Assembly (NCBI RefSeq): GCF_025685425.1
Contig: NZ_JAGTAS010000054.1
Coordinates: forward strand, 124,001 to 188,000
Direction of reading: 5' to 3'
DNA length: 64,000 nucleotides
Origin: Terriglobus albidus
GTDB taxonomy: Bacteria; Acidobacteriota; Terriglobia; Terriglobales; Acidobacteriaceae
In this document: one piece after another, positions 18,237 through 26,982 of the stretch
Layout of the letters: each line of letters starts with the position of its first letter
Position numbering within the stretch: the stretch's first letter is position 1
Notes under the pieces: model-generated
Databases searched by the model: none
Told to the model about the DNA's origin: nothing
Seen by the model: the letters and a program-made list of their open reading frames with translations, nothing else
Program-made: the position numbers and the translations under genes

Positions 18237-18309
18237 ATTTTCCCTGTTGCTGGGTATTCCGGAAGGGGCGTGAAGCGGCGTTTTCATTGCAGAAACGCCC
18301 ATAGATACG
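18237..18309. repeat. 73-bp dispersed repeat, copy 1 (CCTGTTGCTGGGTAT type)
   Basis: This segment aligns with 25948-26020 with few mismatches. Both contain CCTGTTGCTGGGTAT, CCGGAAGG and GCGGCGTTTTCATTGC, and end ACGCCCATAGAT. The rest of the 17794-18320 interval shows no convincing gene. Confidence 0.7.
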
Positions 18310-18320
18310 GAAGTCCCGCT

Positions 18321-19832
18321 TTAGCGCGTCCGGAACGGTGATGCAGGCAGGCCTGCGCCGTTATAGAGACTGCATCTTGGGTTATCCAGCCAAGCATAAC
18401 GCGCCTGCACCGGATGTGGGACATCAGAGGAACGAAGGATTAGCGTACCGTTCTCGATCGATGCCGTTGCCGCGTGAAAGACCTTGTCTGCGCCTGCAAG
18501 CTCAAAGGAAGATGCGTTTGCATCCTTGAGCAGGAGTCCCTCTCCGTGCTCGAACCATATCCTCACCTGATCGCCGGCAATGATGGAGTTACGATAGATC
18601 GGCCCTGAGGGCTCGATCTCCTCGCCATAAGCGACCTTGCGGGCTGCGCGCGACAGCCGATCCGCAACATCCTGCTTGTTGCGCGGATGAACATTGGCCG
18701 CCTCGCCGATATCGGCGGTCACGGCCATCCCCGTGTTCTTCAGCGTCAGTGTCTGCATCTGCGCCTCGCGGATCTCAGCCCACTTATTCGTCGGCGACGA
18801 TGCCTTGACGTTCGCGATCTGCACAAAGAGAAATGGAAAATCCCCCTGTTTCCACTGCGCTCGCCAGTCTTCGATCATCGCCCGGAAGAGGGGAGCGTAA
18901 TAAGCGTAGTTCCACTCCGCGGTATTTGCTTCGCCCTGATACCAGAGGACGCCTTTGATCGGAAGCGGCGTCAGTGGAGCGATCATGGCGTTGAAGAGGT
19001 AGGCAGGATGCCAGGCATTGAGGTCGCGCGGAGCGGGCACCGGCTTCTGCCCTGCCGCCGCATTCTTTTGCGATTGCGTAAACCGGAGCTCCTCCTCGGT
19101 GCGGCCATCCAGAATCCTCGCCCAGGCGGCAAAGACAGGCGCCAATTCCGGAGTAGCAGTAAGCGCACGCATGCTGGTCCAGGCCTCGGCGGGGGTTCCT
19201 CCCCAGGACGATTCGATGATCCCCACCGGCACATGTTGGCTGTCTTCAATCCTGCGGGCGAAGAGATACGCCACTGCCGAGAAGTTCAGGAGATTGTTCG
19301 CATCCGCCTTCGCCCAGGAGGCGCCCGCCTTCAGATTCGCAAGTGGAAACTCCGAATAGGCATGACCGACGTTGACGATGCGAATGTCGTACTCACCCGC
19401 CTTCCTGAGCTCAGCCTCTGCATTCGCTACGGTCTTCATGCCGAACTCCATGTTCGACTGGCCGGAGGCCACCCAGATATCGCCGATCATCACGTCCTGA
19501 AGACGAACCTCATTCCTGCCGCGCACCACGACTTCAAAAGGACCGCCGGCTTGTCGGGAGGGAAGATAGACGCTCCATCGCCCCAGGTCGTCCGCTACCG
19601 CGTCGGCGGAGGCATCCTGCAGTTGCGCATGGATCTGCTCGCCCGGGTCGGCCATTCCCCAGAGATGAATCGGAAGGTCACGCTGCAGCACCATGTGGTC
19701 GCTGAAGAGACGGGCAAGCTCGACCTCGGCGGGGCATTGCGGAACAACGGCACAGGCAGCCAAAACGGCCATCCCGGCGAACAGGGTTTTCTTTTTCGCG
19801 GAGGGAAAATACCTACGCGCTGCAGGTCTCAT
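18321..19832 (-). CDS. Sialate O-acetylesterase-like SGNH esterase (SASA family)
   Basis: The protein has 503 residues with a signal peptide (KKTLFAGMAVLAACAVVPQCPA). The SGNH nucleophile is in WVASGQSNMEFG near residue 125, and GVLWYQGEAN carries the conserved block around residue 300. Family members remove O-acetyl groups from sialic acids or from plant polysaccharides such as acetylated xylan. In a soil bacterium the latter is likelier. The ATG at 19832 is chosen because AGGGGA lies about 9 bp upstream; the open frame further up would read through the palindrome at 19865. It is divergent from the fucosidase gene, which suggests joint attack on acetylated, fucosylated glycans. Confidence 0.88.
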   Translation of the reverse strand: MRPAARRYFPSAKKKTLFAGMAVLAACAVVPQCPAEVELARLFSDHMVLQRDLPIHLWGMADPGEQIHAQLQDASADAVADDLGRWSVYLPSRQAGGPFEVVVRGRNEVRLQDVMIGDIWVASGQSNMEFGMKTVANAEAELRKAGEYDIRIVNVGHAYSEFPLANLKAGASWAKADANNLLNFSAVAYLFARRIEDSQHVPVGIIESSWGGTPAEAWTSMRALTATPELAPVFAAWARILDGRTEEELRFTQSQKNAAAGQKPVPAPRDLNAWHPAYLFNAMIAPLTPLPIKGVLWYQGEANTAEWNYAYYAPLFRAMIEDWRAQWKQGDFPFLFVQIANVKASSPTNKWAEIREAQMQTLTLKNTGMAVTADIGEAANVHPRNKQDVADRLSRAARKVAYGEEIEPSGPIYRNSIIAGDQVRIWFEHGEGLLLKDANASSFELAGADKVFHAATASIENGTLILRSSDVPHPVQARYAWLDNPRCSLYNGAGLPASPFRTR

Positions 19833-19864
19833 GAGCGTCGTCCCCTTGTGAGATCTTCGGCAAA

Positions 19865-19876
19865 TTAATCGGTTAA
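19865..19876. promoter_or_regulatory. Candidate LacI-type operator (TTAATCGGTTAA)
   Basis: A 12-bp near-palindrome centred on CG lies between the divergent esterase (start 19832) and fucosidase (start 20036). The form resembles LacI-family operators. No LacI gene is in the window, so this is tentative. Confidence 0.35.
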
Positions 19877-20035
19877 CTAAAGTCATGTCAAGATGTATTA
19901 CCTATAAAACACAGTTTTTGCATATACACGAACTCCTCGACAAAACCCGGGTGAATCCCCTAATGTTGTTCCGTCTAGCGGAGGCCATATTTCCTGTTGC
20001 GAACGGTCGCCGGCATTCCACAACAAGGCTCAACC

Positions 20036-21487
20036 ATGAGGATGATACCTATGAACTCTTTTGTCCTGCGCCTGGCGCTTGGCGCGTGTGTTCTCTCTTC
20101 CGTATCCGCATACGGCCAACTGGAAGGGCACACGATCGAATCGTCCGCCACTCCCCATTCCGTACCTGCCATCCAGGACAAGGAGACTCCGGCACAACAT
20201 GATGCCCGCATGGCGTGGTGGCGTGAAGCAAGGTTCGGCATGTTCATCCATTGGGGACTGTATGCCGTTCCCGCGGGTGAGTGGCATGGTCAGCGCACCA
20301 CTCACATTGGGGAATGGATCATGAACGATCTCTCCATCCCGGTCGCTGACTATAAACAGTTCGCGACCAACTTCAATCCCACCGGCTTCTCCGCCCATGA
20401 CATCGTCGCACTGGCCAAGGATGCGGGCATGAAGTACATCGTGATTACCTCGAAGCATCACGATGGATTTGCGATGTTCGACTCCAAAACCGACCCATTC
20501 AACATCGTCGCCGCTACTCCGTTCAAGAAGGACCCTCTTCGCGAGCTCGCCGAAGAGTGCCATAAGGCAGGCATCCACCTCGGCTTCTACTATTCGCAGG
20601 CGCAGGACTGGACCGCTCCCGGTGGCGCGGCGGCGGTTCGCGGAAACCATAACAAGGAGACCGGTCACTGGGATGCGGCGCAGGATGGCAGCTTTGACGA
20701 CTACCTGAAGAACAAGGCGATCCCTCAGATCAAAGAGCTGCTCTCGAACTACAAGACCGCTCCCGACATCATCTGGTTTGATACGCCGACCAGCAAGATG
20801 ACCCCGGAGCGCGCTGCTGAAGTCGTAAAAGTACTGAACCAGTATCCCAAGCTGATCTGGAACAACCGCCTGGGCGGTGGATACAAGGGCGACACCGAGA
20901 CTCCGGAGCAGTACATCCCGGCACAGGGGTATCCCGGCCGTGACTGGGAGTCGTGCATGACCATCAACGACACCTGGGGCTACAAGTCGTTCGATACTAA
21001 CTTCAAGTCGACCGAGACGCTGTTGCACAACCTGATCGATATCACCAGCAAGGGTGGCAACTACCTGCTGAACATTGGACCGGATGCCCAGGGCAAGGTT
21101 CCTGAGCCCGAGGTCGAGCGCCTGCATGCCATGGGCAAGTGGCTGGCCGTCAATGGCGAGGCGATCTATGGAGCTAAGGCGACGCTTTTCGGACCGGAGG
21201 CAGGATCGTTTGCTCCGGCGGAAGGCAATGCCAAGCCGAAGTTTGTTCCCGCGTGGGAGTGGCGCTCGACCACCAAGGCCAACCGCATCTACATCCATCT
21301 CTTCGCCTGGCCCAAGGGCAGCTTCCACGTAGAAAAGGTTCCGCGTACGGTCACCAAGGCATACCTGTTGGCAGACCCGGGCCACAAGGCGCTGAAGTTT
21401 ACGCAGAAAGAGGGAGTGCTCGATGTCTCCCTGCCGGAGAAGGCGCTTGATCCTATTGCGACGGTGCTGGTTCTGGAATCGAAGTAA
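20036..21487 (+). CDS. Alpha-L-fucosidase (GH29)
   Basis: The protein has about 483 residues. A signal peptide (MNSFVLRLALGACVLSSVSAYGQ) points to export. Family 29 features are clear: WWREARFGMFIHWGLYAVPAGEWHG, YIVITSKHHDGFAMFDS, the nucleophile region DIIWFDTPT, and GGNYLLNIGPDAQGKV. The enzyme releases L-fucose from fucosylated glycans. Either the ATG at 20036 or the one at 20051 could start it; both keep the signal peptide, and the second has GAGG about 10 bp upstream. The nearby oxidising enzymes could process the released sugar, but the regulatory palindrome here differs from the IclR-type pairs. Confidence 0.9.
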   Translation: MRMIPMNSFVLRLALGACVLSSVSAYGQLEGHTIESSATPHSVPAIQDKETPAQHDARMAWWREARFGMFIHWGLYAVPAGEWHGQRTTHIGEWIMNDLSIPVADYKQFATNFNPTGFSAHDIVALAKDAGMKYIVITSKHHDGFAMFDSKTDPFNIVAATPFKKDPLRELAEECHKAGIHLGFYYSQAQDWTAPGGAAAVRGNHNKETGHWDAAQDGSFDDYLKNKAIPQIKELLSNYKTAPDIIWFDTPTSKMTPERAAEVVKVLNQYPKLIWNNRLGGGYKGDTETPEQYIPAQGYPGRDWESCMTINDTWGYKSFDTNFKSTETLLHNLIDITSKGGNYLLNIGPDAQGKVPEPEVERLHAMGKWLAVNGEAIYGAKATLFGPEAGSFAPAEGNAKPKFVPAWEWRSTTKANRIYIHLFAWPKGSFHVEKVPRTVTKAYLLADPGHKALKFTQKEGVLDVSLPEKALDPIATVLVLESK

Positions 21488-21553
21488 GCAGTACGATGGC
21501 GCCGGAGGACCACTCCGGCACCATTTCGTCGAAGGGCCGAAAGCCTTCTACTT

Positions 21554-21781
21554 TTATGCCTTATCAGGGAGCTCGCTGTTCCCACCACGTGAGAACCGAT
21601 AAACCAACTGCCCTAAGCCCCACAGAAAAATACCAAAGATCTCAATCCAAAACCAATGACCGAAACGCCTCGTGTCAGGAAACAGATCATGCCGAAACAA
21701 GAACGCAACCATAACGATCAGAGATCCTATTGCCGATAATCGTTTCCACCCCGTCCTTTCGGCAAATGATCTCCGCAGCAA
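21554..21781 (-). CDS. Small two-helix membrane protein, function unknown
   Basis: The protein has 75 residues from a TTG at 21781 with AGGAG 5 bp upstream. There are two hydrophobic segments (LSAIGSLIVMVAFLF and FWIEIFGIFLWGLGQLVY) separated by a charged loop. I do not recognise a family. It stands alone between the convergent fucosidase and the divergent diguanylate cyclase. The good ribosome site and clean membrane topology argue that it is real. Confidence 0.5.
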   Translation of the reverse strand: MLRRSFAERTGWKRLSAIGSLIVMVAFLFRHDLFPDTRRFGHWFWIEIFGIFLWGLGQLVYRFSRGGNSELPDKA

Positions 21782-21922
21782 GGCCGCTCCTGTTCGTAAA
21801 CATTACGATGCGTTCTTAAAGGACGTTCACAAATAGTGGGTTTGTGGCTTCTGAACAGTTATTTCCCCTATCTTACTCAGGTTTGATCTTATTTTGCCGA
21901 TGCAAATCAAGCGGGTACTGCT

Positions 21923-23182
21923 ATGCCCAGCGACCAGTCTCGACGACTCAACAAACCGATTCAGGAACAGATCGACTACTTGCGGTCGCACAGACTCGCG
22001 CGCATGCGCTTTGTTCCGGAACTGGAAACACGGTTCGAGAAGAATGTCTCTCAGATGCGCTCCCGCCGTCTGTCGTATGCCATGCTTCTGATGGCGCTGC
22101 TCAATGCATTTCTGTTTCTGGATGACCTTCGGTCCATCCCCAGCCGCATTCGTACCTCCGGCTATCTTCGTCTGCTTCTCTTCCCGCTTCTTGCAGCGGC
22201 GGCTTCCTTGTTTCTGCGGCTCAATCCGCGCCGCCTCGTCCGCGGCATCACCGTGATTGCAGTAGCGGGTGTAGCGGCAGGGAGCTTCTTTTATCTCTAT
22301 TCCGGTCCGGGAGAGACGCTGCTCGCCCACATGCAGGCAAGTCTGATGTTGCTGCTGCTCATCACCAATATCGTGATGCGCCTGCGCTGGAGCTATGCCC
22401 TGTTCTGTTCCGTGGCATACATCGTCACTTCCATCGTATTTCTTCGTATCAACTGGACCGCATCGTTCTTTGGAACCCTGGGGCTGGGCAGTATCTCCGC
22501 CTGTTGCGCCGGCATGATGTTGCTTGCCAACTACAGCCTGGAACGGGATGAACGCCTTTCCTATCTTCTTCAGCAGAGTAATGACCTGAAGAACACCGAG
22601 CTCAACCAACTGAATCTTGAGCTGGGACAATTGAATCGCGAGTTGGAGGTGCTGTCGCATCTGGACAGCCTGACGCAACTGGCCAACCGTGCGGCCTTTG
22701 ACCGCCGCCTGCCAGAGCTGTGGCAGAGCTCGGCAGAGTCCGGACAACCACTATCGGCGGTGATGATCGACATCGATCATTTCAAACTGGTGAATGACAC
22801 CCAGGGACACCTCTACGGCGATGCGGTGATTCGCCGCGTCGCCGCACTGGTGCAGCAGTCCATGCGTGGCCACGGCGACTTCGCCGCGCGTTACGGCGGC
22901 GAAGAGTTTGTGCTCCTGCTGCCCGGCGCCGATCTGATGACGGCGCTCTCTGTTGCGGAACGTGCCCGCATGATGGTGCACACCGCCGGAGCACCCGCCC
23001 CGAAACAGCCTGTCGCCCGGCCCGAGATCGGTTTGTGGACAACCGTGAGCTGTGGCGTGGCCACGGCTCTCCGGATGCCGGACACTGATTTCGTTCGCCT
23101 GCTGCACGCGGCCGATACTGCTCTATACCGCGCCAAAGCGGAAGGCCGGAATCGTGTATGCGCGGCAGCTTTGTTGGTCTAA
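21923..23182 (+). CDS. Membrane diguanylate cyclase (GGDEF)
   Basis: The protein has 419 residues. About six membrane segments lie between residues 50 and 200 (SYAMLLMALLNAFLFL ... LGLGSISACCAGMMLLANY). A short coiled coil (LNQLNLELGQLNRELEVL) leads to a C-terminal GGDEF domain with DIDHFKLVNDTQGHLYGD and the signature RYGGEEFVLLLPG. Intact signature residues predict cyclic-di-GMP synthesis at the membrane. The usual RxxD inhibitory site just before the signature reads GHGD, so product inhibition may be weak. There is no obvious ribosome site and no partner phosphodiesterase in the window. Confidence 0.9.
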   Translation: MPSDQSRRLNKPIQEQIDYLRSHRLARMRFVPELETRFEKNVSQMRSRRLSYAMLLMALLNAFLFLDDLRSIPSRIRTSGYLRLLLFPLLAAAASLFLRLNPRRLVRGITVIAVAGVAAGSFFYLYSGPGETLLAHMQASLMLLLLITNIVMRLRWSYALFCSVAYIVTSIVFLRINWTASFFGTLGLGSISACCAGMMLLANYSLERDERLSYLLQQSNDLKNTELNQLNLELGQLNRELEVLSHLDSLTQLANRAAFDRRLPELWQSSAESGQPLSAVMIDIDHFKLVNDTQGHLYGDAVIRRVAALVQQSMRGHGDFAARYGGEEFVLLLPGADLMTALSVAERARMMVHTAGAPAPKQPVARPEIGLWTTVSCGVATALRMPDTDFVRLLHAADTALYRAKAEGRNRVCAAALLV

Positions 23183-23231
23183 ATCAGGCTCAGAAGCAGA
23201 ACTATTCGACCGCGCTTTCATCTCCAACTCT

Positions 23232-23735
23232 CTACGGTTTCCATCGGCCTTTTCCGAGCGAAAACAAAAGATAGTCGGTCGCAGCATCTGCCAAATCAGA
23301 GAATTGTCTGGTGCATTGGTATCCCTTCCCCAAGGAGTACCAGCCGACAGTGAAGCCGTCATTGTTCTCCGTTATGAATGAGGACGGACTAAACCGTTTG
23401 TCGCAAGACTCAAGGAGCAGATCGTTGGCGACTTCGGGGTGCAGACGGAAGTAAGCTGCAATGCCGGCCGGGGGGAGAGCAGAAATTGCTAAGGCTGACT
23501 CAAGCCGAATGTTCCTGGTGTGGAAATCGTTCGGATATGATTCGTCCCTCCACTCTTCACGTTGATCCGACATGGCATAATTGTCGCTCCGAACGAAGTC
23601 GAGAAATACAGCTTTTATCCAACGGGGCACTCTCCTATCCCCTGAAGTAGGGCGGGACACCTCCCCCGAAAGTAGCTGTGACACTGCTTTCCTCTCTGCC
23701 ATCCTCAAAGCATCGGGACTGATACGGACCTGCAA
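23232..23735 (-). CDS. Hypothetical protein, 167 aa
   Basis: This is a soluble protein of unknown function, with no signal peptide, no membrane segment and no family I recognise. The TTG at 23735 has GGGGGA about 6 bp upstream. The C-terminal part (GFTVGWYSLGKGYQCTRQFSDLADAATDYLLFSLGKGRW) has the balanced composition of a folded domain. The codon bias is weaker than in the neighbours, which suggests transfer. Its start codon is only 24 bp from that of the divergent sigma factor, so one of the two starts is probably wrong or the promoters lie inside the opposite gene. Confidence 0.55.
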   Translation of the reverse strand: MQVRISPDALRMAERKAVSQLLSGEVSRPTSGDRRVPRWIKAVFLDFVRSDNYAMSDQREEWRDESYPNDFHTRNIRLESALAISALPPAGIAAYFRLHPEVANDLLLESCDKRFSPSSFITENNDGFTVGWYSLGKGYQCTRQFSDLADAATDYLLFSLGKGRWKP

Positions 23736-23759
23736 GAACGATCCCCCTGGAGGATTTCC

Positions 23760-24461
23760 GTGACCACATCGACGTTGGCCCCTTTACAGCACAAAACCAC
23801 TGCTCAGCAGAGAGCGACCCCGAAACTGCCGCAGGCTTCTTCCTCGCAGAGAACGATCGCGCAGCAGACAACCATCGACTCGGAAGAGCTCGTCGAGCTA
23901 AGCCGCAACGGAGATCTCTCGGCCTGGAGCGAGCTGATGAAGCGGCACAAAGGGATGGCATACAAAGCGGCAGTACGTATCCTGAAGAACTCTGAGGATG
24001 CTGAAGACGCCGTGCAGGACGCCATGCTCCGGGCCTTTCGCAAGCTTTCCACCTTCCGTGGTGAAGCCAGCTTCGCGACCTGGATCACACGCATCTCGAT
24101 CAACTCCGCTCTGATGCAGCTCAGGAAAAAGAGACGCCACCCCACCCTCGCCCTGGAGGACCTGCTTGGCAATGAATCCAACCAACCGGTCCTGCACCTG
24201 GTAGCCAACTGCCCGACACCGGAAGAACATTATTTCGATCGGGAGGCGCGGAAGCGACTGCACAAAGCGATCGGCCAGCTCCCCATGATCCTCCAGGGCG
24301 TCGCCAAGGACAGAATTGTGAAGGAGCTTCCGGTCGAAGAACTGGCCGTCAAGCATGGCCTGTCGAACGCCGCCGCAAAGTCCCGCCTGATGCGCGCCCG
24401 CCGCATGATTGCTCATCGCCTGGCGCCAGTGGCCAGAGTCGAGCCTCAGGTCTATTGCTAA
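23760..24461 (+). CDS. ECF-type RNA polymerase sigma factor
   Basis: The protein has 233 residues. After a polar N-terminal extension (residues 1-40) comes sigma region 2 (WSELMKRHKGMAYKAAVRILKNSEDAEDAVQDAMLRAFRKL, TWITRISINSALMQLRKKRR). A region 4 helix-turn-helix (ELPVEELAVKHGLSNAAAKSRLMRARRMI) is near the C-terminus. GTG start with GGAGG 6 bp upstream. ECF factors redirect RNA polymerase to stress or envelope genes. No anti-sigma gene is adjacent, unlike the second sigma factor at 48803. The following toxin-antitoxin module is separately promoted. Confidence 0.88.
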   Translation: MTTSTLAPLQHKTTAQQRATPKLPQASSSQRTIAQQTTIDSEELVELSRNGDLSAWSELMKRHKGMAYKAAVRILKNSEDAEDAVQDAMLRAFRKLSTFRGEASFATWITRISINSALMQLRKKRRHPTLALEDLLGNESNQPVLHLVANCPTPEEHYFDREARKRLHKAIGQLPMILQGVAKDRIVKELPVEELAVKHGLSNAAAKSRLMRARRMIAHRLAPVARVEPQVYC

Positions 24462-24491
24462 GCATGCTGAGAAAGGTGCCTTGCTTTTAAG

Positions 24492-24525
24492 CTCGAATTC
24501 GAGAATAATTTTCCTCGAAAGCGAG
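24492..24525. promoter_or_regulatory. Twin palindromic operator of the Xre/RES module
   Basis: CTCGAATTCGAG at 24492-24503 and CTCGAAAGCGAG at 24514-24525 start 22 bp apart, with the second ending 7 bp before the antitoxin ATG. Two phased 12-bp palindromes at the start codon are what is expected for autorepression by an Xre-type antitoxin. Confidence 0.65.
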
Positions 24526-24532
24526 ATAAAGT

Positions 24533-24979
24533 ATGGCAACCGCCACAGCACTCGTTCTTCCCAGAATCGCGGGCTATGATTTTGACTCCGGCGCCGATCT
24601 CGGCAATCCATCTGAGCGTGCGGAGCTCTCCTCCGCGGCGATCAAGGCTTTTCTCAATCTCCGCAAAAAGTGGGATCTGAACGAGGAACAGTCGCGCGCT
24701 CTGCTGGGTGGAGTTGCCTCTTCCACCTTCCATGCCTGGAAGACCAACCCCAGGCGGACGCTCGACCAGGACACGCTCACCCGTATCTCGCTGTTGATTG
24801 GCATCTACAAAGCGCTCCACATCTACTTCGGCAAGCCGTGGGCAGATCGCTGGATCACGCTTGAAAATCGCGGATCGCTCTTCTCCGGCCGGACCCCGCT
24901 GGCCTATATGATCCAGCGCGGCATGCCCGGCATGCTGGACGTCCGTCGCATGCTCGACGCCTGGCGAGGCGGGCAGTGA
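24533..24979 (+). CDS. Xre/MbcA/ParS-type antitoxin (DUF2384)
   Basis: The protein has 148 residues. An N-terminal Xre-like helix-turn-helix region (LRKKWDLNEEQSRALLGGVASSTFHAWK) is followed by the MbcA/ParS toxin-binding domain (LTRISLLIGIYKALHIYFG, ADRWITLENRGSLFSGRTPLAYMIQRG). This is the standard antitoxin partner of RES toxins: it binds DNA and neutralises the toxin. The stop overlaps the toxin start (GTGA), so the two are translationally coupled. The twin palindrome upstream is its likely operator. Confidence 0.9.
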   Translation: MATATALVLPRIAGYDFDSGADLGNPSERAELSSAAIKAFLNLRKKWDLNEEQSRALLGGVASSTFHAWKTNPRRTLDQDTLTRISLLIGIYKALHIYFGKPWADRWITLENRGSLFSGRTPLAYMIQRGMPGMLDVRRMLDAWRGGQ

Positions 24980-25704
24980 CCCCACCCCTCCGGCGGATCA
25001 ACCAGAACGGCATGCATCGCTTGATCCCCTCCCGCTATAGCGACAGCGGCACCGTGCTCGGCGATCTTGCGGACGACGACGCGATGCTCGAAAAGCTCAT
25101 CCGGCTCGACGGCGCCACGAATGATCGCATTCAGGGCGAACAATCCGGTCTTATCGGCATCAGCACCTATGAGCTCGTCTACGGCATCCCAAATGCCCAT
25201 ATCATCCGCGCCGCCTACCTTCATCCAAGTCCGACAGGATCGAGGTTTAACGACTCGACCCGCGGAGCCTGGTATGCCGCGGATAAGGTCGAAACCTCAC
25301 TGGACGAGGTGGGCCATCACAAGGCGAAACGTCTGGCGGAGATCGTAGTTCCGGAGTCAGCCGATGGTGTGCCGCCCTATGAATCGTCCACCTATGACGA
25401 TTGGCTCGCGGACTTTCACGCCGACTTTCACGCACTGGAGCCTGCGGCCGACCATAAGGATTGCCTCGCCGCTGAGCCTGTTCCAGAGTGCTATGCGGAA
25501 TCACAGAAACTCGCAGTGCGACTTCTGAAGATGCAATCAAACGGTATTTATTACCCAAGCGTCAGACGCAAAGGTGGACGATGCCTGGCATGTTTCCGGC
25601 CGGCGCTTGTGTACCAGCCGCGACGGGATAAGCGCTATGAGATCTCGTTCCGCTGGGAGCGCCGGCGATATAAACGCGAAGTCCACGAAGTACCCATTGA
25701 ATAG
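24976..25704 (+). CDS. RES-domain toxin (NAD+ phosphorylase type)
   Basis: The protein has 242 residues with the RES fold. The conserved Arg is in HRLIPSRYSDSG, the region SRFNDSTRGAWYAADKVETSLDEVGHHK carries the Arg/Tyr/Glu positions that give the family its name, and a Ser-rich segment follows. RES toxins degrade NAD+ and stop growth when free of antitoxin. The GTG at 24976 overlaps the antitoxin stop. The C-terminal part (CFRPALVYQPRRDKRYEISFRWERRRYK) is longer than in minimal RES proteins and strongly basic. Confidence 0.88.
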   Translation: MTPPLRRINQNGMHRLIPSRYSDSGTVLGDLADDDAMLEKLIRLDGATNDRIQGEQSGLIGISTYELVYGIPNAHIIRAAYLHPSPTGSRFNDSTRGAWYAADKVETSLDEVGHHKAKRLAEIVVPESADGVPPYESSTYDDWLADFHADFHALEPAADHKDCLAAEPVPECYAESQKLAVRLLKMQSNGIYYPSVRRKGGRCLACFRPALVYQPRRDKRYEISFRWERRRYKREVHEVPIE

Positions 25705-25764
25705 AGGCCTGAGTCGTTTCGACAAATTAGGTTGATCTGCACAGCCCAGAACATGGCTGACCCG

Positions 25765-25847
25765 GGTGGGAGACGCGGGGTTCAGCCCGCGTTTGTTGGC
25801 TCCCACCCCATTCGAGCTTTGCTCGAATGGTTCACCCCAGCGAACCA
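25765..25847. repeat. Composite intergenic palindromic repeat, second copy
   Basis: The arms GGGTGGGAG/CTCCCACCC enclose CGCGGGGTTCAGCCCGCG. They are followed by ATTCGAGC...GCTCGAAT and CCCCAGCGAA. The order matches 1733-1936 but the copy is shorter. Confidence 0.65.
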
Positions 25848-25947
25848 AAGGCCAAAACTAGACAGCCGCTACAACAGTCCTTCGCAGTCCATCACACCGT
25901 ACGTGATGGACTGCGGATGGCCCGCTACTGCTCCACCGGCTCGAAAG

Positions 25948-26020
25948 CATTTCCCCTGTTGCTGGGTATCCCGGAAGGAGCGTGCAGCGGCGTTTTCATT
26001 GCGGAAAACGCCCATAGATG
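25948..26020. repeat. 73-bp dispersed repeat, copy 2
   Basis: This is the partner of 18237-18309 (CCTGTTGCTGGGTAT ... ACGCCCATAGAT). Both copies can be read as a conserved Cys-Cys-Trp peptide on the plus strand, but no ribosome site supports translation. Confidence 0.65.
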
Positions 26021-26054
26021 CGATGCGCTGGACTACACCTACAGGGAAAATGCT

Positions 26055-26816
26055 CTAGTCGCCAGCCTGGCTGAGACTGGCTGGAGCTGCCGATACGTCC
26101 AGTTCAATCTCTTCGTCCGGCAGAGCGAAAAAGGTCCGCGAGATCGCTCCGCCCAGAATCGCTCCGACGATAGGAGCCACCCAGAAGAGCCATAACTGAC
26201 CGAGAGCCCAGCCTCCGACAAAGATCGCCGGGCCGGTGCTGCGCACGGGATTGACTGAGGTGTTGGTCACCGGAATGCTGATCAGATGGATCAGCGTCAG
26301 GCAGAGACCAATGGCGATCGGTGCAAGGCCCTTCGGCGCGCGTTCATCGGTAGAGCCCAGAATCACCAGCAGGAAGAAGGCCGTAAGCACCACTTCTGCA
26401 ATCAGGCAGGCCAGCAGCGAGTAACCGCCCGGAGAGTGATCAGCATAACCATTCGACGCGAAGCCGCCAGCTAGGCTGAATCCCGGCTTGCCGCTGGCGA
26501 TTAAGTAGAGCGTGCCCGAGGCAGCAATGGCGCCGAAAACCTGCGCGATGACATAGGCCGGAAGCTCGGAGATCTTGAAGCGGCCGCCAACAACCAATCC
26601 CACCGAAACCGCGGGATTAAGGTGACAGCCGGAGATATGACCGATGGCGAAGGCCATAGTGAGGACGGTTAATCCGAAGGCAAGAGCTACGCCAACGAAG
26701 CCAATGCCGAGAGACGGGAAAGCCGCAGCCAATACAGCGCTGCCGCACCCTCCGAAAACCAGCCAGAACGTTCCAAAAAACTCAGCAAGAGCTCGCTTGG
26801 TCAGGGGCACACCCAT
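26055..26816 (-). CDS. aqpZ: Aquaporin (AqpZ-like)
   Basis: The protein has 253 residues with six membrane helices and two pore loops. The first loop has the classic NPA box ([13 protein letters not shown]) and the second reads NPV ([12 protein letters not shown]), a seen but uncommon variant. The length and the N-terminal [19 protein letters not shown] are typical of bacterial water-selective AqpZ. The ATG at 26816 has GGAGGG 5 bp upstream; a GTG at 26828 would place the ribosome site inside the gene. It is monocistronic, flanked by repeats on both sides. Confidence 0.92.
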   Translation of the reverse strand: MGVPLTKRALAEFFGTFWLVFGGCGSAVLAAAFPSLGIGFVGVALAFGLTVLTMAFAIGHISGCHLNPAVSVGLVVGGRFKISELPAYVIAQVFGAIAASGTLYLIASGKPGFSLAGGFASNGYADHSPGGYSLLACLIAEVVLTAFFLLVILGSTDERAPKGLAPIAIGLCLTLIHLISIPVTNTSVNPVRSTGPAIFVGGWALGQLWLFWVAPIVGAILGGAISRTFFALPDEEIELDVSAAPASLSQAGD

Positions 26817-26982
26817 GAATCCCTCCACAGTACGGCAGCATGAGATCTACGGCGGGATCATCCTACCACGCGAGAAAAAACAGGAGATTTTTATTTGGTT
26901 GCTTCCTGGATGGGAGCAGCGGGCGTGACCCTAAATTCTCTTACTTCCGCTCCCTCCACGGCGTTCGGCGAATGGCGCGAAT

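Noticed and set aside
18687-19868. 393-codon plus-strand frame opposite the O-acetylesterase
   Set aside because: Arg/His-rich shadow frame with no ribosome site or family.
19918-19932. Seventh IclR-type site (TTGCATATACACGAA) before the fucosidase
   Set aside because: Only the left half matches and there is no partner 21 bp away.
20030-21385. 451-codon minus-strand frame opposite the fucosidase
   Set aside because: Shadow of a strong GH29 gene, with no domain of its own.
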